Source of the DNA: Eubacteriaceae bacterium ES3
GTDB taxonomy: Bacteria > Bacillota > Clostridia > Eubacteriales > Eubacteriaceae
DNA length: 64,000 bases
Assembly (NCBI GenBank): GCA_030586155.1
Contig: CP130741.1
Location: 1,544,680-1,608,679, forward strand
Direction: 5' to 3'
The translations under genes were made by a program, and so were the position numbers. Below, one piece after another: positions 33,267-41,081 of the stretch (position 1 is the first letter of the stretch; each line of letters starts with the position of its first letter). The notes beneath the pieces are model-generated. The model did not search any database. It saw nothing but the letters and a program-made list of their open reading frames with translations, and was not told the DNA's origin.

Positions 33267-35200
33267 CAGACACCTCCTTCATCCAATTCCTTCATCGTCC
33301 CAAAGGTCTCCCCTACCGATGCTTCTGCGATAAGAGGAAGGTCAAATTCATCGAAGGGTTTTTGCTCCATACAAGCTTTGATGTAGACGACTGCTTCGGC
33401 CAAACGTTCTTGGGGAATAATAAAGGTTAATTCATCGTGAATTTGCAGAATTGGCTGCAGCCAGGGCCTTTCGGGAAGGCCTTTAAGAATTCTACTGATT
33501 GCAATTTTCAGGATATCTGCTGCCGTTCCCTGAATGGGTGTATTCAGACTGCAACGTTCAGCGAATGACTTCTTACCCCAATCACTACTGTTGATATTTG
33601 GCAAGTAGCGTCGTCTCCCGAGTTTTGTCTCTGAGTACATTCTTCTGGAAGCGATATATTTTGTTTCTTCTTGCCAAGTGGTAAGCCCAGGATAGCCGGC
33701 TTTTAGATTGTTGATGATGGCTTCACACTCGGTGACAGATTTAACAACTCCAGCTTTGAACTTCAGGGTTTTCTGTAAACCACGTGGAAATAGCCCATAG
33801 AACGTACCGAAGTTAACATTCTTGGCAATCGTGCGTTGCTCTTTGTAATCGGGCCGATGTTTGTTTTGCGCTTCCTCGTAGGAGCAGGCAAAAATAACAG
33901 ATGTTGTGGCACTATGAATATCTCCGCCCGTCAGGTAAGTTTCCATCATAACCGGATCCTGGCAATAGTGGGCTCCGACCCTAAGCTCGATCTGAGAGTA
34001 ATCACAGCTTAAAATTAGATGGTTTTCAGGGGCCTTGATGAAATTTCGAACACCCACAGGGTCATTGGTTTGACGGGGCATATTTTGGCAATTTGGCCGA
34101 CTACAGTTGAAACGCCCAGTTTCGGTGGAAAGAGAATACATATTCGGATGGATATTTCCGGTTACTGAATTAATGTGTTTTAAATAACCGTCAATATAGG
34201 TGGATTTAATTTTTCCCCACTTCCGGTATTCCTGTACCAAAGTGAACAATATGGAGAGTTCGGGTCTGTTTTCGTCGCACCACTCTTTAAGCAGTGTCAT
34301 GGTCGCATCATCTGCTGCTTCCTTGTTTGACTCTGTTGTTTTTAAGACCGGTAGCCCTTGCGTTTCATATAGGTATATCTTGAAAGCTTTAGTACTGCAG
34401 TTGGCACCAATTTTTACATCACCAATGATAAATCCTATATCGCTACGAATCCGCGCCATTTCCTGTTCGGCTTCTTCCTTGCGCTCAAGCATGAGCTTCA
34501 GGTCGACCGGTACCCCATTGTTTTTCATGATGCCGAGATAAACAGATGTCGGTGATTCCACATTTTCGACGAGCCATCTATGATTCGGGAGAAAACGGTC
34601 AAACCAGTCATTAAAAAGGTTCATCAATCGAAGTGAATAATCAGAATCCGCTGCTCCATAGCGGATGGTTTCTTCATCCTGTGGATCCAGTTCATCAAAA
34701 TGCTTGCCGCCTGTTACTTGGTTAAACGATGGCAGGGATTCATGGCAGAGTTCATCGGCCAGCCGCTTCAGGCCGCTATCTGAAAGACCGCGAAATTCCG
34801 TATTGCTCTTTAAGGACATCTGCGATGCGGCAATAGTGTCATAGACTGGCGTCAGGATAACAATTCCCGCATGATAAGAGACCATCGATTCGAAGCCCAG
34901 GTTATGGGCAATCTTTCGTCTATTTGTATCTGAGAGAAATTCATTCAGAAATGCCATAAATTCTGACTGATTAATATTTGTACCAATTTTGTGAGCAAGA
35001 GGAACATAAATGCCTGTATGCTCTTTTACACTAAAACTACAGCCAACAATATGACTTTTAGCAGGATCAAGGGCCGCCTTTTCTTCTTGACGAAAGACAT
35101 CGTCTGGGGCCGTTTCAAAGTCAAATGCCACATCAATTGCATCGCCAATGTACTCCAGAATCCCTGTTACAGTGGTGACGCACTTATAAATTTTTTCCAT
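33266..35200 (-). CDS. phage DNA polymerase, family A
   Basis: A 644-residue DNA polymerase I-like enzyme. The 3'-5' exonuclease domain comes first, with Exo I VAFDFETAPDD (about residues 23-33) and Exo III YGAADSDYSLRL. The polymerase domain has motif A LSCDYSQIELRVGAHYCQDP, motif B RTIAKNVNFGTFYGLFPRGL and motif C LQIHDELTF. A 5' nuclease domain is absent, as usual in phages. It replicates phage DNA with the primase-helicase. A strong terminator lies before its start, so it needs a promoter of its own or antitermination. Confidence 0.95.
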   Translation of the reverse strand: MEKIYKCVTTVTGILEYIGDAIDVAFDFETAPDDVFRQEEKAALDPAKSHIVGCSFSVKEHTGIYVPLAHKIGTNINQSEFMAFLNEFLSDTNRRKIAHNLGFESMVSYHAGIVILTPVYDTIAASQMSLKSNTEFRGLSDSGLKRLADELCHESLPSFNQVTGGKHFDELDPQDEETIRYGAADSDYSLRLMNLFNDWFDRFLPNHRWLVENVESPTSVYLGIMKNNGVPVDLKLMLERKEEAEQEMARIRSDIGFIIGDVKIGANCSTKAFKIYLYETQGLPVLKTTESNKEAADDATMTLLKEWCDENRPELSILFTLVQEYRKWGKIKSTYIDGYLKHINSVTGNIHPNMYSLSTETGRFNCSRPNCQNMPRQTNDPVGVRNFIKAPENHLILSCDYSQIELRVGAHYCQDPVMMETYLTGGDIHSATTSVIFACSYEEAQNKHRPDYKEQRTIAKNVNFGTFYGLFPRGLQKTLKFKAGVVKSVTECEAIINNLKAGYPGLTTWQEETKYIASRRMYSETKLGRRRYLPNINSSDWGKKSFAERCSLNTPIQGTAADILKIAISRILKGLPERPWLQPILQIHDELTFIIPQERLAEAVVYIKACMEQKPFDEFDLPLIAEASVGETFGTMKELDEGGV

Positions 35201-35216
35201 TAATTATTACCTCGTA

Positions 35217-35243
35217 TAAAAACGGGAGGGCTCTCCCCTCCCG
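35217..35243 (-). terminator. strong hairpin terminator upstream of the DNA polymerase gene
   Basis: Perfect 8-base GC-rich arms CGGGAGGG (35223-35230) and CCCTCCCG (35236-35243) with a 5-base loop; five T follow on the minus strand. It ends the upstream 258-residue gene's transcript and lies 17 bases before the polymerase ATG. Confidence 0.8.
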
Positions 35244-35269
35244 ACTAAATTTTGCCAATTTACAAAGAA

Positions 35270-36046
35270 CTACCGCAATGGCTCAATGATTTCTCCAGTT
35301 TCCGGATCTGCAAACGGAATTTCATCATCTGGCATCAGTGCTGACATGGACAGATTGGCCGCGTATTCTTTGACTTGTGTTACAATCGAACTTATTGCGT
35401 TTTTCTCATCCGGATCCAGCGCACGATCAAAGGTAAATACCGCCTGGGAAAATGCGATTCCTGAACTGCTAGTTGCTTTCTTGAGTGAAACCTTTGTTAC
35501 AATCTGACTGAGTCGTCTACCTTTGGAAAGCTGTCGTTTGACATATTTGGTGAATTCCTTAAGACTCCCAGTTGGCAAAGAAAGTACCATCGGAAACATT
35601 TCACACTCCATGAGAATATAAATCATTCGGCGATTCTTACAGGCTTTTCCCTGGCCCTCACCACTACCGTATTGATTATTTGGACAAGTAGCGCATTGCC
35701 CCCCAGGAGAACCGTTCCCTGTTATGCCATCAAAGGATCCACAGTCAGGAGGATTGCTGCCACCTGCATATTTTTCATTATAAAAAGCGTAGGCGGGATG
35801 ATGGAGAAGAATAACACCTGTCACATCTTTTACCATCTGGGTATCCTCACCATCTCCGACAGGAATTTCAAAGGCGGTTGATCCTCCTGCCGGAATTTTG
35901 ATACGATCAAAGGTAAGTTCCAGACCCGCCAGGTCATCATCGAATTCATTCAGCATTTCCATATTGGAAAGGGCGGCAAATCCGCTTATAGTAGTTAGTT
36001 CTTTCAATTCATTTGTCTTTTTATCTGACATCTTTGTGTCCTCCAA
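35270..36046 (-). CDS. conserved phage replication-module protein with Cys cluster
   Basis: A 258-residue protein (MEDTKMSDKKTNELKELTTI). The middle has a Cys-rich patch: PPDCGSFDGITGNGSPGGQC then ATCPNNQYGSG and GKACKNRRMIY, likely a zinc site. It is followed by a compact beta region (MFPMVLSLPTGSLKEFTKYV), and the C-terminus is acidic (DDEIPFADPETGEIIEPL), as in single-stranded DNA-binding proteins whose acidic tails contact partners. Position beside the polymerase suits an ssDNA-binding or recombination mediator role; this is inference, and I do not name the family. Confidence 0.6.
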   Translation of the reverse strand: MEDTKMSDKKTNELKELTTISGFAALSNMEMLNEFDDDLAGLELTFDRIKIPAGGSTAFEIPVGDGEDTQMVKDVTGVILLHHPAYAFYNEKYAGGSNPPDCGSFDGITGNGSPGGQCATCPNNQYGSGEGQGKACKNRRMIYILMECEMFPMVLSLPTGSLKEFTKYVKRQLSKGRRLSQIVTKVSLKKATSSSGIAFSQAVFTFDRALDPDEKNAISSIVTQVKEYAANLSMSALMPDDEIPFADPETGEIIEPLR

Positions 36047-36079
36047 AATATAAAATTTGTTTAGTGCTCATTGCATCCA

Positions 36080-36490
36080 TTAACCTTTCCGGATCCCGAC
36101 CGATGTTTTTTCAAATGTGTTGACCACATTCACAATCCATTTGGGGATTACGTCGTTGTTCAAAGCCATCTGTTCTTTTAGAAATGATGCCAGAGTATTG
36201 GCGTTGACCGTTTCGGTTACGATATCCGCATAACCATTTTGTTTCAGTGCAGAGATCATCTCATTTTTACACCCGGCTGCAGGTGATGCAAATAGTCGGC
36301 TGTTTAAATAAAATGTGCTGCCATTACGTGAAAAGCGCGCACACTCTTCCTCTGCCATTGCATCGGAAAGAGCCAGGTCTAATTTCTCAATTTCAGAACT
36401 GAGTTCCTTAGATTGTTTATCCAGGTCTTTTTTCTTGTCCTTTGCCGCTTTCAGTTGATCTGCCAGTAAAAATATTTGGGTATTTTTCAT
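36080..36490 (-). CDS. hypothetical phage protein with N-terminal coiled coil
   Basis: A 136-residue protein, MKNTQIFLLADQLKAAKDKK, coiled coil at about residues 8-50 (KDLDKQSKELSSEIEKLDLA) and a mixed C-terminal domain (FYLNSRLFASPAAGCKNEMI, ANTLASFLKEQM, IPKWIVNVVNTFEKTSVGIR). Similar small coiled-coil proteins accompany SNF2 helicase and polymerase genes in Firmicute phages, but I cannot assign a function. AAGGAGG lies nine bases before the start. Confidence 0.55.
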   Translation of the reverse strand: MKNTQIFLLADQLKAAKDKKKDLDKQSKELSSEIEKLDLALSDAMAEEECARFSRNGSTFYLNSRLFASPAAGCKNEMISALKQNGYADIVTETVNANTLASFLKEQMALNNDVIPKWIVNVVNTFEKTSVGIRKG

Positions 36491-36553
36491 TATCTATTAC
36501 CTCCTTATACTACTAAGCCGAAAATAACAACCCTCAGAGATTTGAAATACCTC

Positions 36554-37993
36554 TTAGGTTTTAAACGGGTTTCGGCCCTTCCGGTAATCATCTACGAGTG
36601 TTTTTGCCAAGTCCACTTTATTTCGTAGAGCATTCAGGACTTTAATATCGACAGTGTCTTTGGCTATCAGATAAATATATTGGCAGGCATTTTTTTGAGA
36701 TACGCGATGGATTCGAGCTTTAGCCTGTTCAAAATTTGCCATCGAATAATCCATTGAAAAAAATACCATTGTTGATGCGCTAGTCAAGGTAATACCAAGA
36801 CCTGCAGCCGCTATTTGCCCTACAAACACACGACAATCCGGGTCGTTTTGGAATTTATTAATCTCATCATCCCTGTTTTTTACGCCACCGCGGACCACGG
36901 CATAGTTGATTTTCTTTTTCTCAATTAAAGCTTGAATCGCATTCAGTTCGGGAACAAAACGGGCCATGATCACAATTTTCTTATCTTCTTCCAATACCGA
37001 ATCGATAATGTCAGAAAGCGCATTGATCTTTGCTGTGCTTAGTGCTTTGGTGGAACCCTCATCATCGGTCAAATGACCACCAGAAATCTGGGACATTCTT
37101 AAAAGTTTAGTGAGCACATTTACGGCTGAAACTTCTGAATCTTTTAATTCGGTAAAAGACTCTTTTTCCAACTCGTCATAAATCCTTCTCGCCTTTGGCT
37201 CTAATTCGACGATACGGACCTCTTCAATGATCTCAGGCAGGTCCAGACATTCAGCCTTTGTCACTCGAAAAGCAACAGAGTGCAATCGACTGAGAAAATC
37301 TTCGGTCATGTGCTTTCTGAATCGTGGTGTGTGGTTGCCGTAGCCCACCATATCAAAATAACGGTTTCGAAAAGCATAGAAACTATCACCAAATATCTGA
37401 CGATTCAAAAATCGATATTGACTAAACACATCAAGCTCTTTATTTGTGATAACGGTTCCGGTCAAAAGTAGCTTGTAGGCTGCTCGATCACCCAGATGAT
37501 GCATGGCTTTCGATTGGGCGGTTCTAGCTTCTTTTAATTTGTGAGCTTCATCCGCAATAATCAAATCGGCGTTAAAGGCCATCAACTGTTTTTCAATCCG
37601 CCAGGCGGATTCATAATTAACCACCACAATTTCTAATCCATCGTCGTTGAGATTTTTAAGTTGATCCTTTTTTCTTGCACTACTTCCCTTTAAGATGGTC
37701 AGTGAGAATGGAAACTGTGCGAATTTATGATATTCATCGTCCCATACTCCGAGAATTGACAAAGGAGCGATGACTAGAACACGCTTGATTAGTCCCATCT
37801 CATAGAGAATTCCGGAGATGGCTATAGAAACAATCGTCTTCCCACAGCCCATCTCCATGAGTAAAGCAACTCCCTGACTCTGACTTTCTTGTGATGGAAT
37901 AAGTCCAAACTTCTCACAGGCAAAATCAAATGCCTGTTGTTGATGCCGATATGGTTTGGCACTTAGAGGCATTGGCAAATTCTCACCAGTCAT
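36554..37993 (-). CDS. phage SNF2/DEAD-like helicase
   Basis: A 479-residue superfamily 2 ATPase. Motif I is MEMGCGKTIVSIAI (about residue 46), motif Ia RVLVIAPLSILGVWDDEYHK, motif II LIIADEAHKLK, motif III LLLTGT, motif V QIAAAGLGITLTSASTMVFF and motif VI QAKARIHRVSQ. This is the two-lobe SNF2-type core without an obvious accessory domain. It probably remodels DNA or strips protein during phage replication. It directly adjoins the PemK/MazF-like gene (shared base). Confidence 0.92.
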   Translation of the reverse strand: MTGENLPMPLSAKPYRHQQQAFDFACEKFGLIPSQESQSQGVALLMEMGCGKTIVSIAISGILYEMGLIKRVLVIAPLSILGVWDDEYHKFAQFPFSLTILKGSSARKKDQLKNLNDDGLEIVVVNYESAWRIEKQLMAFNADLIIADEAHKLKEARTAQSKAMHHLGDRAAYKLLLTGTVITNKELDVFSQYRFLNRQIFGDSFYAFRNRYFDMVGYGNHTPRFRKHMTEDFLSRLHSVAFRVTKAECLDLPEIIEEVRIVELEPKARRIYDELEKESFTELKDSEVSAVNVLTKLLRMSQISGGHLTDDEGSTKALSTAKINALSDIIDSVLEEDKKIVIMARFVPELNAIQALIEKKKINYAVVRGGVKNRDDEINKFQNDPDCRVFVGQIAAAGLGITLTSASTMVFFSMDYSMANFEQAKARIHRVSQKNACQYIYLIAKDTVDIKVLNALRNKVDLAKTLVDDYRKGRNPFKT

Positions 37994-38361
37994 TACGAAG
38001 CCTCCAATCCAAGAGATACTTTAATAGCGGTATCCACCCGAATCATATCTTCGGGTCTGAGTTTTGTAACAATGCTCAGAATATCGGTTTTGTTAATTGT
38101 TGCTATTTGTTCTGCTTGAACAACTGTTGTTTTCAAGTTGTCATAATGTTGAAGAAGCACGTGTGTCTTCATTTCAAGCCTCTTAATCTGTGATGAAAGG
38201 TAGCAGACGATGATTAGAGGACTAAACATATTGCCTTTATTATTCTGAATAATAACTGCCGGATGATTGCCCATCATGACATGGCCGTTAGCTTGCCTGT
38301 TTTTCACAAATACAACGGTACCTCTTGTGATTTCATTCTTTAGATCTGTATTATTGTGCAT
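37993..38361 (-). CDS. PemK/MazF-like protein
   Basis: A 122-residue protein starting MHNNTDLKNEITRGTVVFVK. It has the MazF/PemK fold pattern: RGTVVFVKNRQANGHVMMGN, HPAVIIQNNKGNMFSPLIIV and the closing strand VVQAEQIATINKTDIL. Members are mRNA interferases. No canonical MazE precedes it; the gene just upstream, overlapping by 11 bases, encodes a 69-residue protein that could be an unrecognised antitoxin. In a phage replication operon, a host mRNA-cutting or regulatory role is also possible. Confidence 0.8.
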   Translation of the reverse strand: MHNNTDLKNEITRGTVVFVKNRQANGHVMMGNHPAVIIQNNKGNMFSPLIIVCYLSSQIKRLEMKTHVLLQHYDNLKTTVVQAEQIATINKTDILSIVTKLRPEDMIRVDTAIKVSLGLEAS

Positions 38362-38560
38362 CCGATACTCCTCTTTTTAGCTCGTGGATCTCAACGATTT
38401 CTACTGATTGCCCTGGCGCGAGTACTAGAATCTCGTTGAATTCTCCAAATAGAAAAGTGATCAGCCTTTGAGGCAATTTTTTGACTGTGCCATTCAGAAC
38501 GTTTTGCTTGTTACCATTTCGGTCGGATACATTAATTTTTACTTTGTGTTGCAGCTTCAT
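38351..38560 (-). CDS. small hypothetical protein, possible partner of the MazF-like protein
   Basis: A 69-residue basic then acidic protein (MKLQHKVKINVSDRNGNKQN) with VLAPGQSVEIVEIHEL near its end. It looks like a small beta-barrel. It overlaps the MazF-like gene by 11 bases, the arrangement seen in toxin-antitoxin pairs, but no antitoxin family is recognised. A GGAGG lies before the start. Confidence 0.5.
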   Translation of the reverse strand: MKLQHKVKINVSDRNGNKQNVLNGTVKKLPQRLITFLFGEFNEILVLAPGQSVEIVEIHELKRGVSDAQ

Positions 38561-38643
38561 TTAATTTCCTCCAATCATTTTTTGAGGTTGTTATCTTCCT
38601 CTACTTCTAGACGAAAACAACAACCCCCGGGAGCTTAATCTAT

Positions 38644-39261
38644 TTACTTGTCATTTTTTCCCTTTCGTTTTCGCGGAACTTGAACATCAAATTCCTTACA
38701 CAAACGGGTAATTATCTTCTTCCAACGGTTACTCATGGCTTGCTGGGAAATTACTTTGCCTGTAACAGCGATCTCATCCTTGAGGATTTCTTCTAACTGT
38801 TTCATAGATCCTAAGTGGTTATAAATAAGGTCGCGCTGAGCATCAGTCAACTTATTCATCGCTTCAAGCAATTGAGGCATTAATTCGCTTGTTTTATCAT
38901 CTTGCGGGAATATTAGATCAAAGGGATCGGATTTCTTATCCCTGATTGCGTCAATAGGATCAATCTTGCAATCTTCGCTAGACTGATTATGAAGTCGTTG
39001 TTGATTAAGAAAGCTGAAATCAGTATTTTCAGCATCATAGCGTTCTTGTAAATCTATCTGATGATCATCTTCATCCAACATTACAAGTAATTCCTCTGTC
39101 ACTCCTTCTATTCCGATTTCTAAATAATGTGTAACTGTATGTTTTTTTTGATCGTCCCAAGTGACATAAGCATAACGACCATCTCTTGTCATGTAAGAAT
39201 TCCGCTGGGGGTTGTACCTAGATCTTCGTTTCTGAGATTCACTATTCTTTGTTTTTTTCAT
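38644..39261 (-). CDS. sigma-70 region 4-like phage regulator
   Basis: A 205-residue protein. The N-terminal half is a conserved leader (YMTRDGRYAYVTWDDQKKHT, LMLDEDDHQIDLQERYDAEN). The C-terminal third has a sigma region 4-like helix-turn-helix (LTDAQRDLIYNHLGSMKQLE, then AVTGKVISQQAMSNRWKKII), with the basic tail PRKRKGKNDK. Such proteins are often annotated as sigma factor or RNA polymerase subunit in Firmicute elements. It heads the replication transcript and sits behind a leader with terminator and alternative pairing, so its own expression may be conditional. Confidence 0.75.
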   Translation of the reverse strand: MKKTKNSESQKRRSRYNPQRNSYMTRDGRYAYVTWDDQKKHTVTHYLEIGIEGVTEELLVMLDEDDHQIDLQERYDAENTDFSFLNQQRLHNQSSEDCKIDPIDAIRDKKSDPFDLIFPQDDKTSELMPQLLEAMNKLTDAQRDLIYNHLGSMKQLEEILKDEIAVTGKVISQQAMSNRWKKIITRLCKEFDVQVPRKRKGKNDK

Positions 39262-39287
39262 TTTTGGCTCCTTTTAAATTTTTAAAA

Positions 39288-39358
39288 GAGCCCGTTCAAG
39301 TAGCTAGAAAACAAAAAAAAGAGCCTGACATATAGCTTTTAAGCTACTTGTCAGGCTC
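39288..39358 (-). promoter_or_regulatory. leader with terminator and a competing hairpin arm
   Basis: Minus-strand segment 1 (39358-39342) can pair with segment 2 (39337-39321; ten-base GAGCCTGACA/TGTCAGGCTC) to make the terminator, or with segment 3 (39305-39288), where CAAGTAGCT/AGCTACTTG and GAGCC/GGCTC are complementary. The two pairings exclude each other. Segment 3 lies 17 bases upstream of the GGAGCC ribosome site of the sigma-like gene. Confidence 0.5.
39312..39358 (-). terminator. intrinsic terminator upstream of sigma-like regulator gene
   Basis: Ten-base stem, with a nested AGCT pair, formed by 39321-39330 and 39349-39358; eight T follow on the minus strand (39320-39313). It ends the transcript of the small zinc-finger gene at 39402-39593 unless prevented. 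Confidence 0.85.
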
Positions 39359-39401
39359 CTCACTCAGTTTATTGGTGGGTGCTCAGTACAAATTACGAGT
39401 C

Positions 39402-39593
39402 TTAATTATTTATTTTTCGATAACCAACGATTGATTGGCACTTCCAGCATTTTATATAATAATCTGGATTCCAGATATCTTTTCGGTGATTCTGCTTATG
39501 AGGATTAATCACCATAGTTTGCGTTTTCACATTTTTTTCAGAATCAAAAATTCTACGGCCACATTGAGGACACGATACTGGTTTCTTTTGCAT
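39402..39593 (-). CDS. small zinc-ribbon protein (Com-like)
   Basis: A 63-residue protein, MQKKPVSCPQCGRRIFDSEK, with two Cys pairs, CPQC (residues 8-11) and CWKC (about residues 51-54), making a zinc ribbon. It resembles the Com-type translational activators of phages such as Mu in size and Cys spacing, though the match is loose. It starts after AGGAGG and ends before the strong terminator. It may bind nucleic acid and be part of the lysogeny region. Confidence 0.6.
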   Translation of the reverse strand: MQKKPVSCPQCGRRIFDSEKNVKTQTMVINPHKQNHRKDIWNPDYYIKCWKCQSIVGYRKINN

Positions 39594-39620
39594 AGAACCT
39601 CCTGTATTTTAAAATTAGTT

Positions 39621-39646
39621 AAGTGTTAGGCTTATGGCTAACACTT
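39621..39646. promoter_or_regulatory. 9-base inverted repeat upstream of small zinc-ribbon gene
   Basis: Perfect arms AAGTGTTAG (39621-39629) and CTAACACTT (39638-39646) with an 8-base spacer, 28 bases upstream of the zinc-ribbon gene start. No T-run follows on the minus strand, so an operator is more likely than a terminator. Confidence 0.5.
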
Positions 39647-39662
39647 GTTGTAAAAATAATCA

Positions 39663-39677
39663 GCGGGTTTTTCCCGC
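39663..39677 (-). terminator. hairpin after the ImmA-like gene
   Basis: GCGGG/CCCGC stem with a five-base loop, followed on the minus strand by TGATTATTTTT. It lies 14 bases after the ImmA-like stop and probably ends the repressor transcript. Confidence 0.6.
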
Positions 39678-39690
39678 CGAATTATTGCTG

Positions 39691-40470
39691 TTAGAAAAAC
39701 AGATTGTTTATAACACGAGCTTCTCGTATTGTCGAAAATTCAAGCAGCTTTGAAGCCGGTGGATTCCTTTCAATCAACGCCAATCCTTTTAGACGAATTA
39801 ATGCCGACGAATTCGAAACATTAAATGTTTCACTTACCAAATCAACCTTTGAAGCAATTGTTTGGCGATTAGAATTTTCAATAGCTTTTTTTACCATACT
39901 CTTAGGCATCAGAATCGCTGCCGATAAATAATTGGCTTGCCACTCCATCCATTCTTCTTCAGTCCAAAGTTCAAAGGGTTTTTGTTTAAAATTTTTATTG
40001 TCGATGCGGCACTGAACCATTGGTGCTCGACTATTGAAAAAAGAAAGTTGATCAGGCTCATAGCCAAAATAGGCAGTGTGTAAAATATGATGACTGCCTT
40101 CATGACCAACAGTGAATCGATAGCGATGCTCTTTATTTGGTTCCAAAAGATGATTATCGATAATTAATGTTCCGGCTTTTGCGCTGATAAATTCAGCTCG
40201 ATTCATATCAGGGTTATAGATTGGAACTTCATCGGTGTCATTAAAAACGGTCATTCCAAGATAACACCCACAATGAGAGAGGTGTTGAAAATCTTGTTCC
40301 ATACCGAGATAACGTACAAAAAATCGATCAATATCAATTTCTGATGGAACCCGCATTGCTTCTGAGCAAAAATCTGCGACGAATTGTTCCCCAAAACTGT
40401 CAAGTTGGTCCTTATTGACAACCGGGACATTGTTTATAGTAGTTCGAAACGCGGGTTTAAACATAGGCAA
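39691..40470 (-). CDS. ImmA/IrrE family metallo-endopeptidase
   Basis: A 259-residue protein with the zinc protease motif HEGSH (in VGHEGSHHILHTAYF, about residue 125) and the third ligand region WMEWQANYLSAAILMPKSMV typical of ImmA/IrrE. The C-terminal part has a winged helix (FNVSNSSALIRLKGLALI). ImmA-type proteases cut the phage or ICE repressor when DNA damage is signalled, releasing lytic genes. It starts 3 bases after the XRE repressor stop, so the two are a unit, the ImmR/ImmA pair of ICEBs1 and many Firmicute phages. Confidence 0.88.
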   Translation of the reverse strand: MPMFKPAFRTTINNVPVVNKDQLDSFGEQFVADFCSEAMRVPSEIDIDRFFVRYLGMEQDFQHLSHCGCYLGMTVFNDTDEVPIYNPDMNRAEFISAKAGTLIIDNHLLEPNKEHRYRFTVGHEGSHHILHTAYFGYEPDQLSFFNSRAPMVQCRIDNKNFKQKPFELWTEEEWMEWQANYLSAAILMPKSMVKKAIENSNRQTIASKVDLVSETFNVSNSSALIRLKGLALIERNPPASKLLEFSTIREARVINNLFF

Positions 40471-40473
40471 GAA

Positions 40474-40857
40474 TTACTCCTTCCGCTTTTTTAACTCTTC
40501 TACGAACTTTAACCACTCTTCCTCACCGACATCGAGATCACGTGCAGTTCGTAGAGCCACGCTTATATAGTCTCGACCTTTTATGTATTCGGGCAAATCA
40601 GGTGCAACTGAATCTCGCTGCTTCCCAATTAAGTCATACATATCAGCTTTCTCCTTTTCGCTCAAATTTAAAATACCGGCGAGAGTTTCCAACCGTTCCG
40701 CTGTTAGCGGGGCACTTCTGTTTTTTTCGACGTCACTTAGATAAGGTGCTGATACACCTAATTGGCGCGCTAGTTCCCTTAAAGTGAAGTCTTTTTCTTC
40801 GCGTTTCTCTGAGAGAAATTGTCCAAAATTTTCATGATTTTTTTTCATTTTATTCAC
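40474..40857 (-). CDS. XRE-family repressor (ImmR-like)
   Basis: A 127-residue protein. The N-terminal helix-turn-helix is FTLRELARQLGVSAPYLSDV (about residues 24-43), followed by ENL-like MNLSEKEKADMYDLIGKQRD. The C-terminal tail (VALRTARDLDVGEEEWLKFVEELKK) is the ImmA-cut-type region. It is probably the lysogeny repressor: it binds operators near its own promoter (inverted repeats at 40950-40965 and 40983-41018). Uncommonly, repressor and early genes run in the same direction, with no divergent Cro-type gene. Confidence 0.85.
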   Translation of the reverse strand: MNKMKKNHENFGQFLSEKREEKDFTLRELARQLGVSAPYLSDVEKNRSAPLTAERLETLAGILNLSEKEKADMYDLIGKQRDSVAPDLPEYIKGRDYISVALRTARDLDVGEEEWLKFVEELKKRKE

Positions 40858-40949
40858 CTTTTTTCTATACTGCCTGCTCTATCCATTTTCATTTTCACTT
40901 TATTAATCATTGTTTAACAGGTCTTAATCTATTCGGTGAGTCAATTAAT

Positions 40950-41018
40950 GGTTAAGGTGTTAACCTTACGACTTACAATTATTACACACCCCTTCATATA
41001 TTTTTCAAGGGTGTGTAA
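40950..41018. promoter_or_regulatory. candidate repressor operators upstream of the XRE/ImmA unit
   Basis: Two inverted repeats: GGTTAAGGTGTTAACC (40950-40965, 6-base arms) and a longer one with arms ACACACCCCTT and AAGGGTGTGT (40984-41016, one bulged base). On the minus strand TTGAAA-18-TAATAA lies within the second. No T-run follows, so this is more operator-like than terminator-like. Confidence 0.5.
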
Positions 41019-41081
41019 ATAAGTTTAAGTTTAGCCAAAGAATTTTTATTAATTTAATAGCTCTGTATTTAAATTTTGCAT

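Noticed and set aside
40984-41016. Transcription terminator downstream of the 236-residue gene
   Set aside because: The stem is followed by AATAATTG, not T-rich RNA, so I treat it as an operator.
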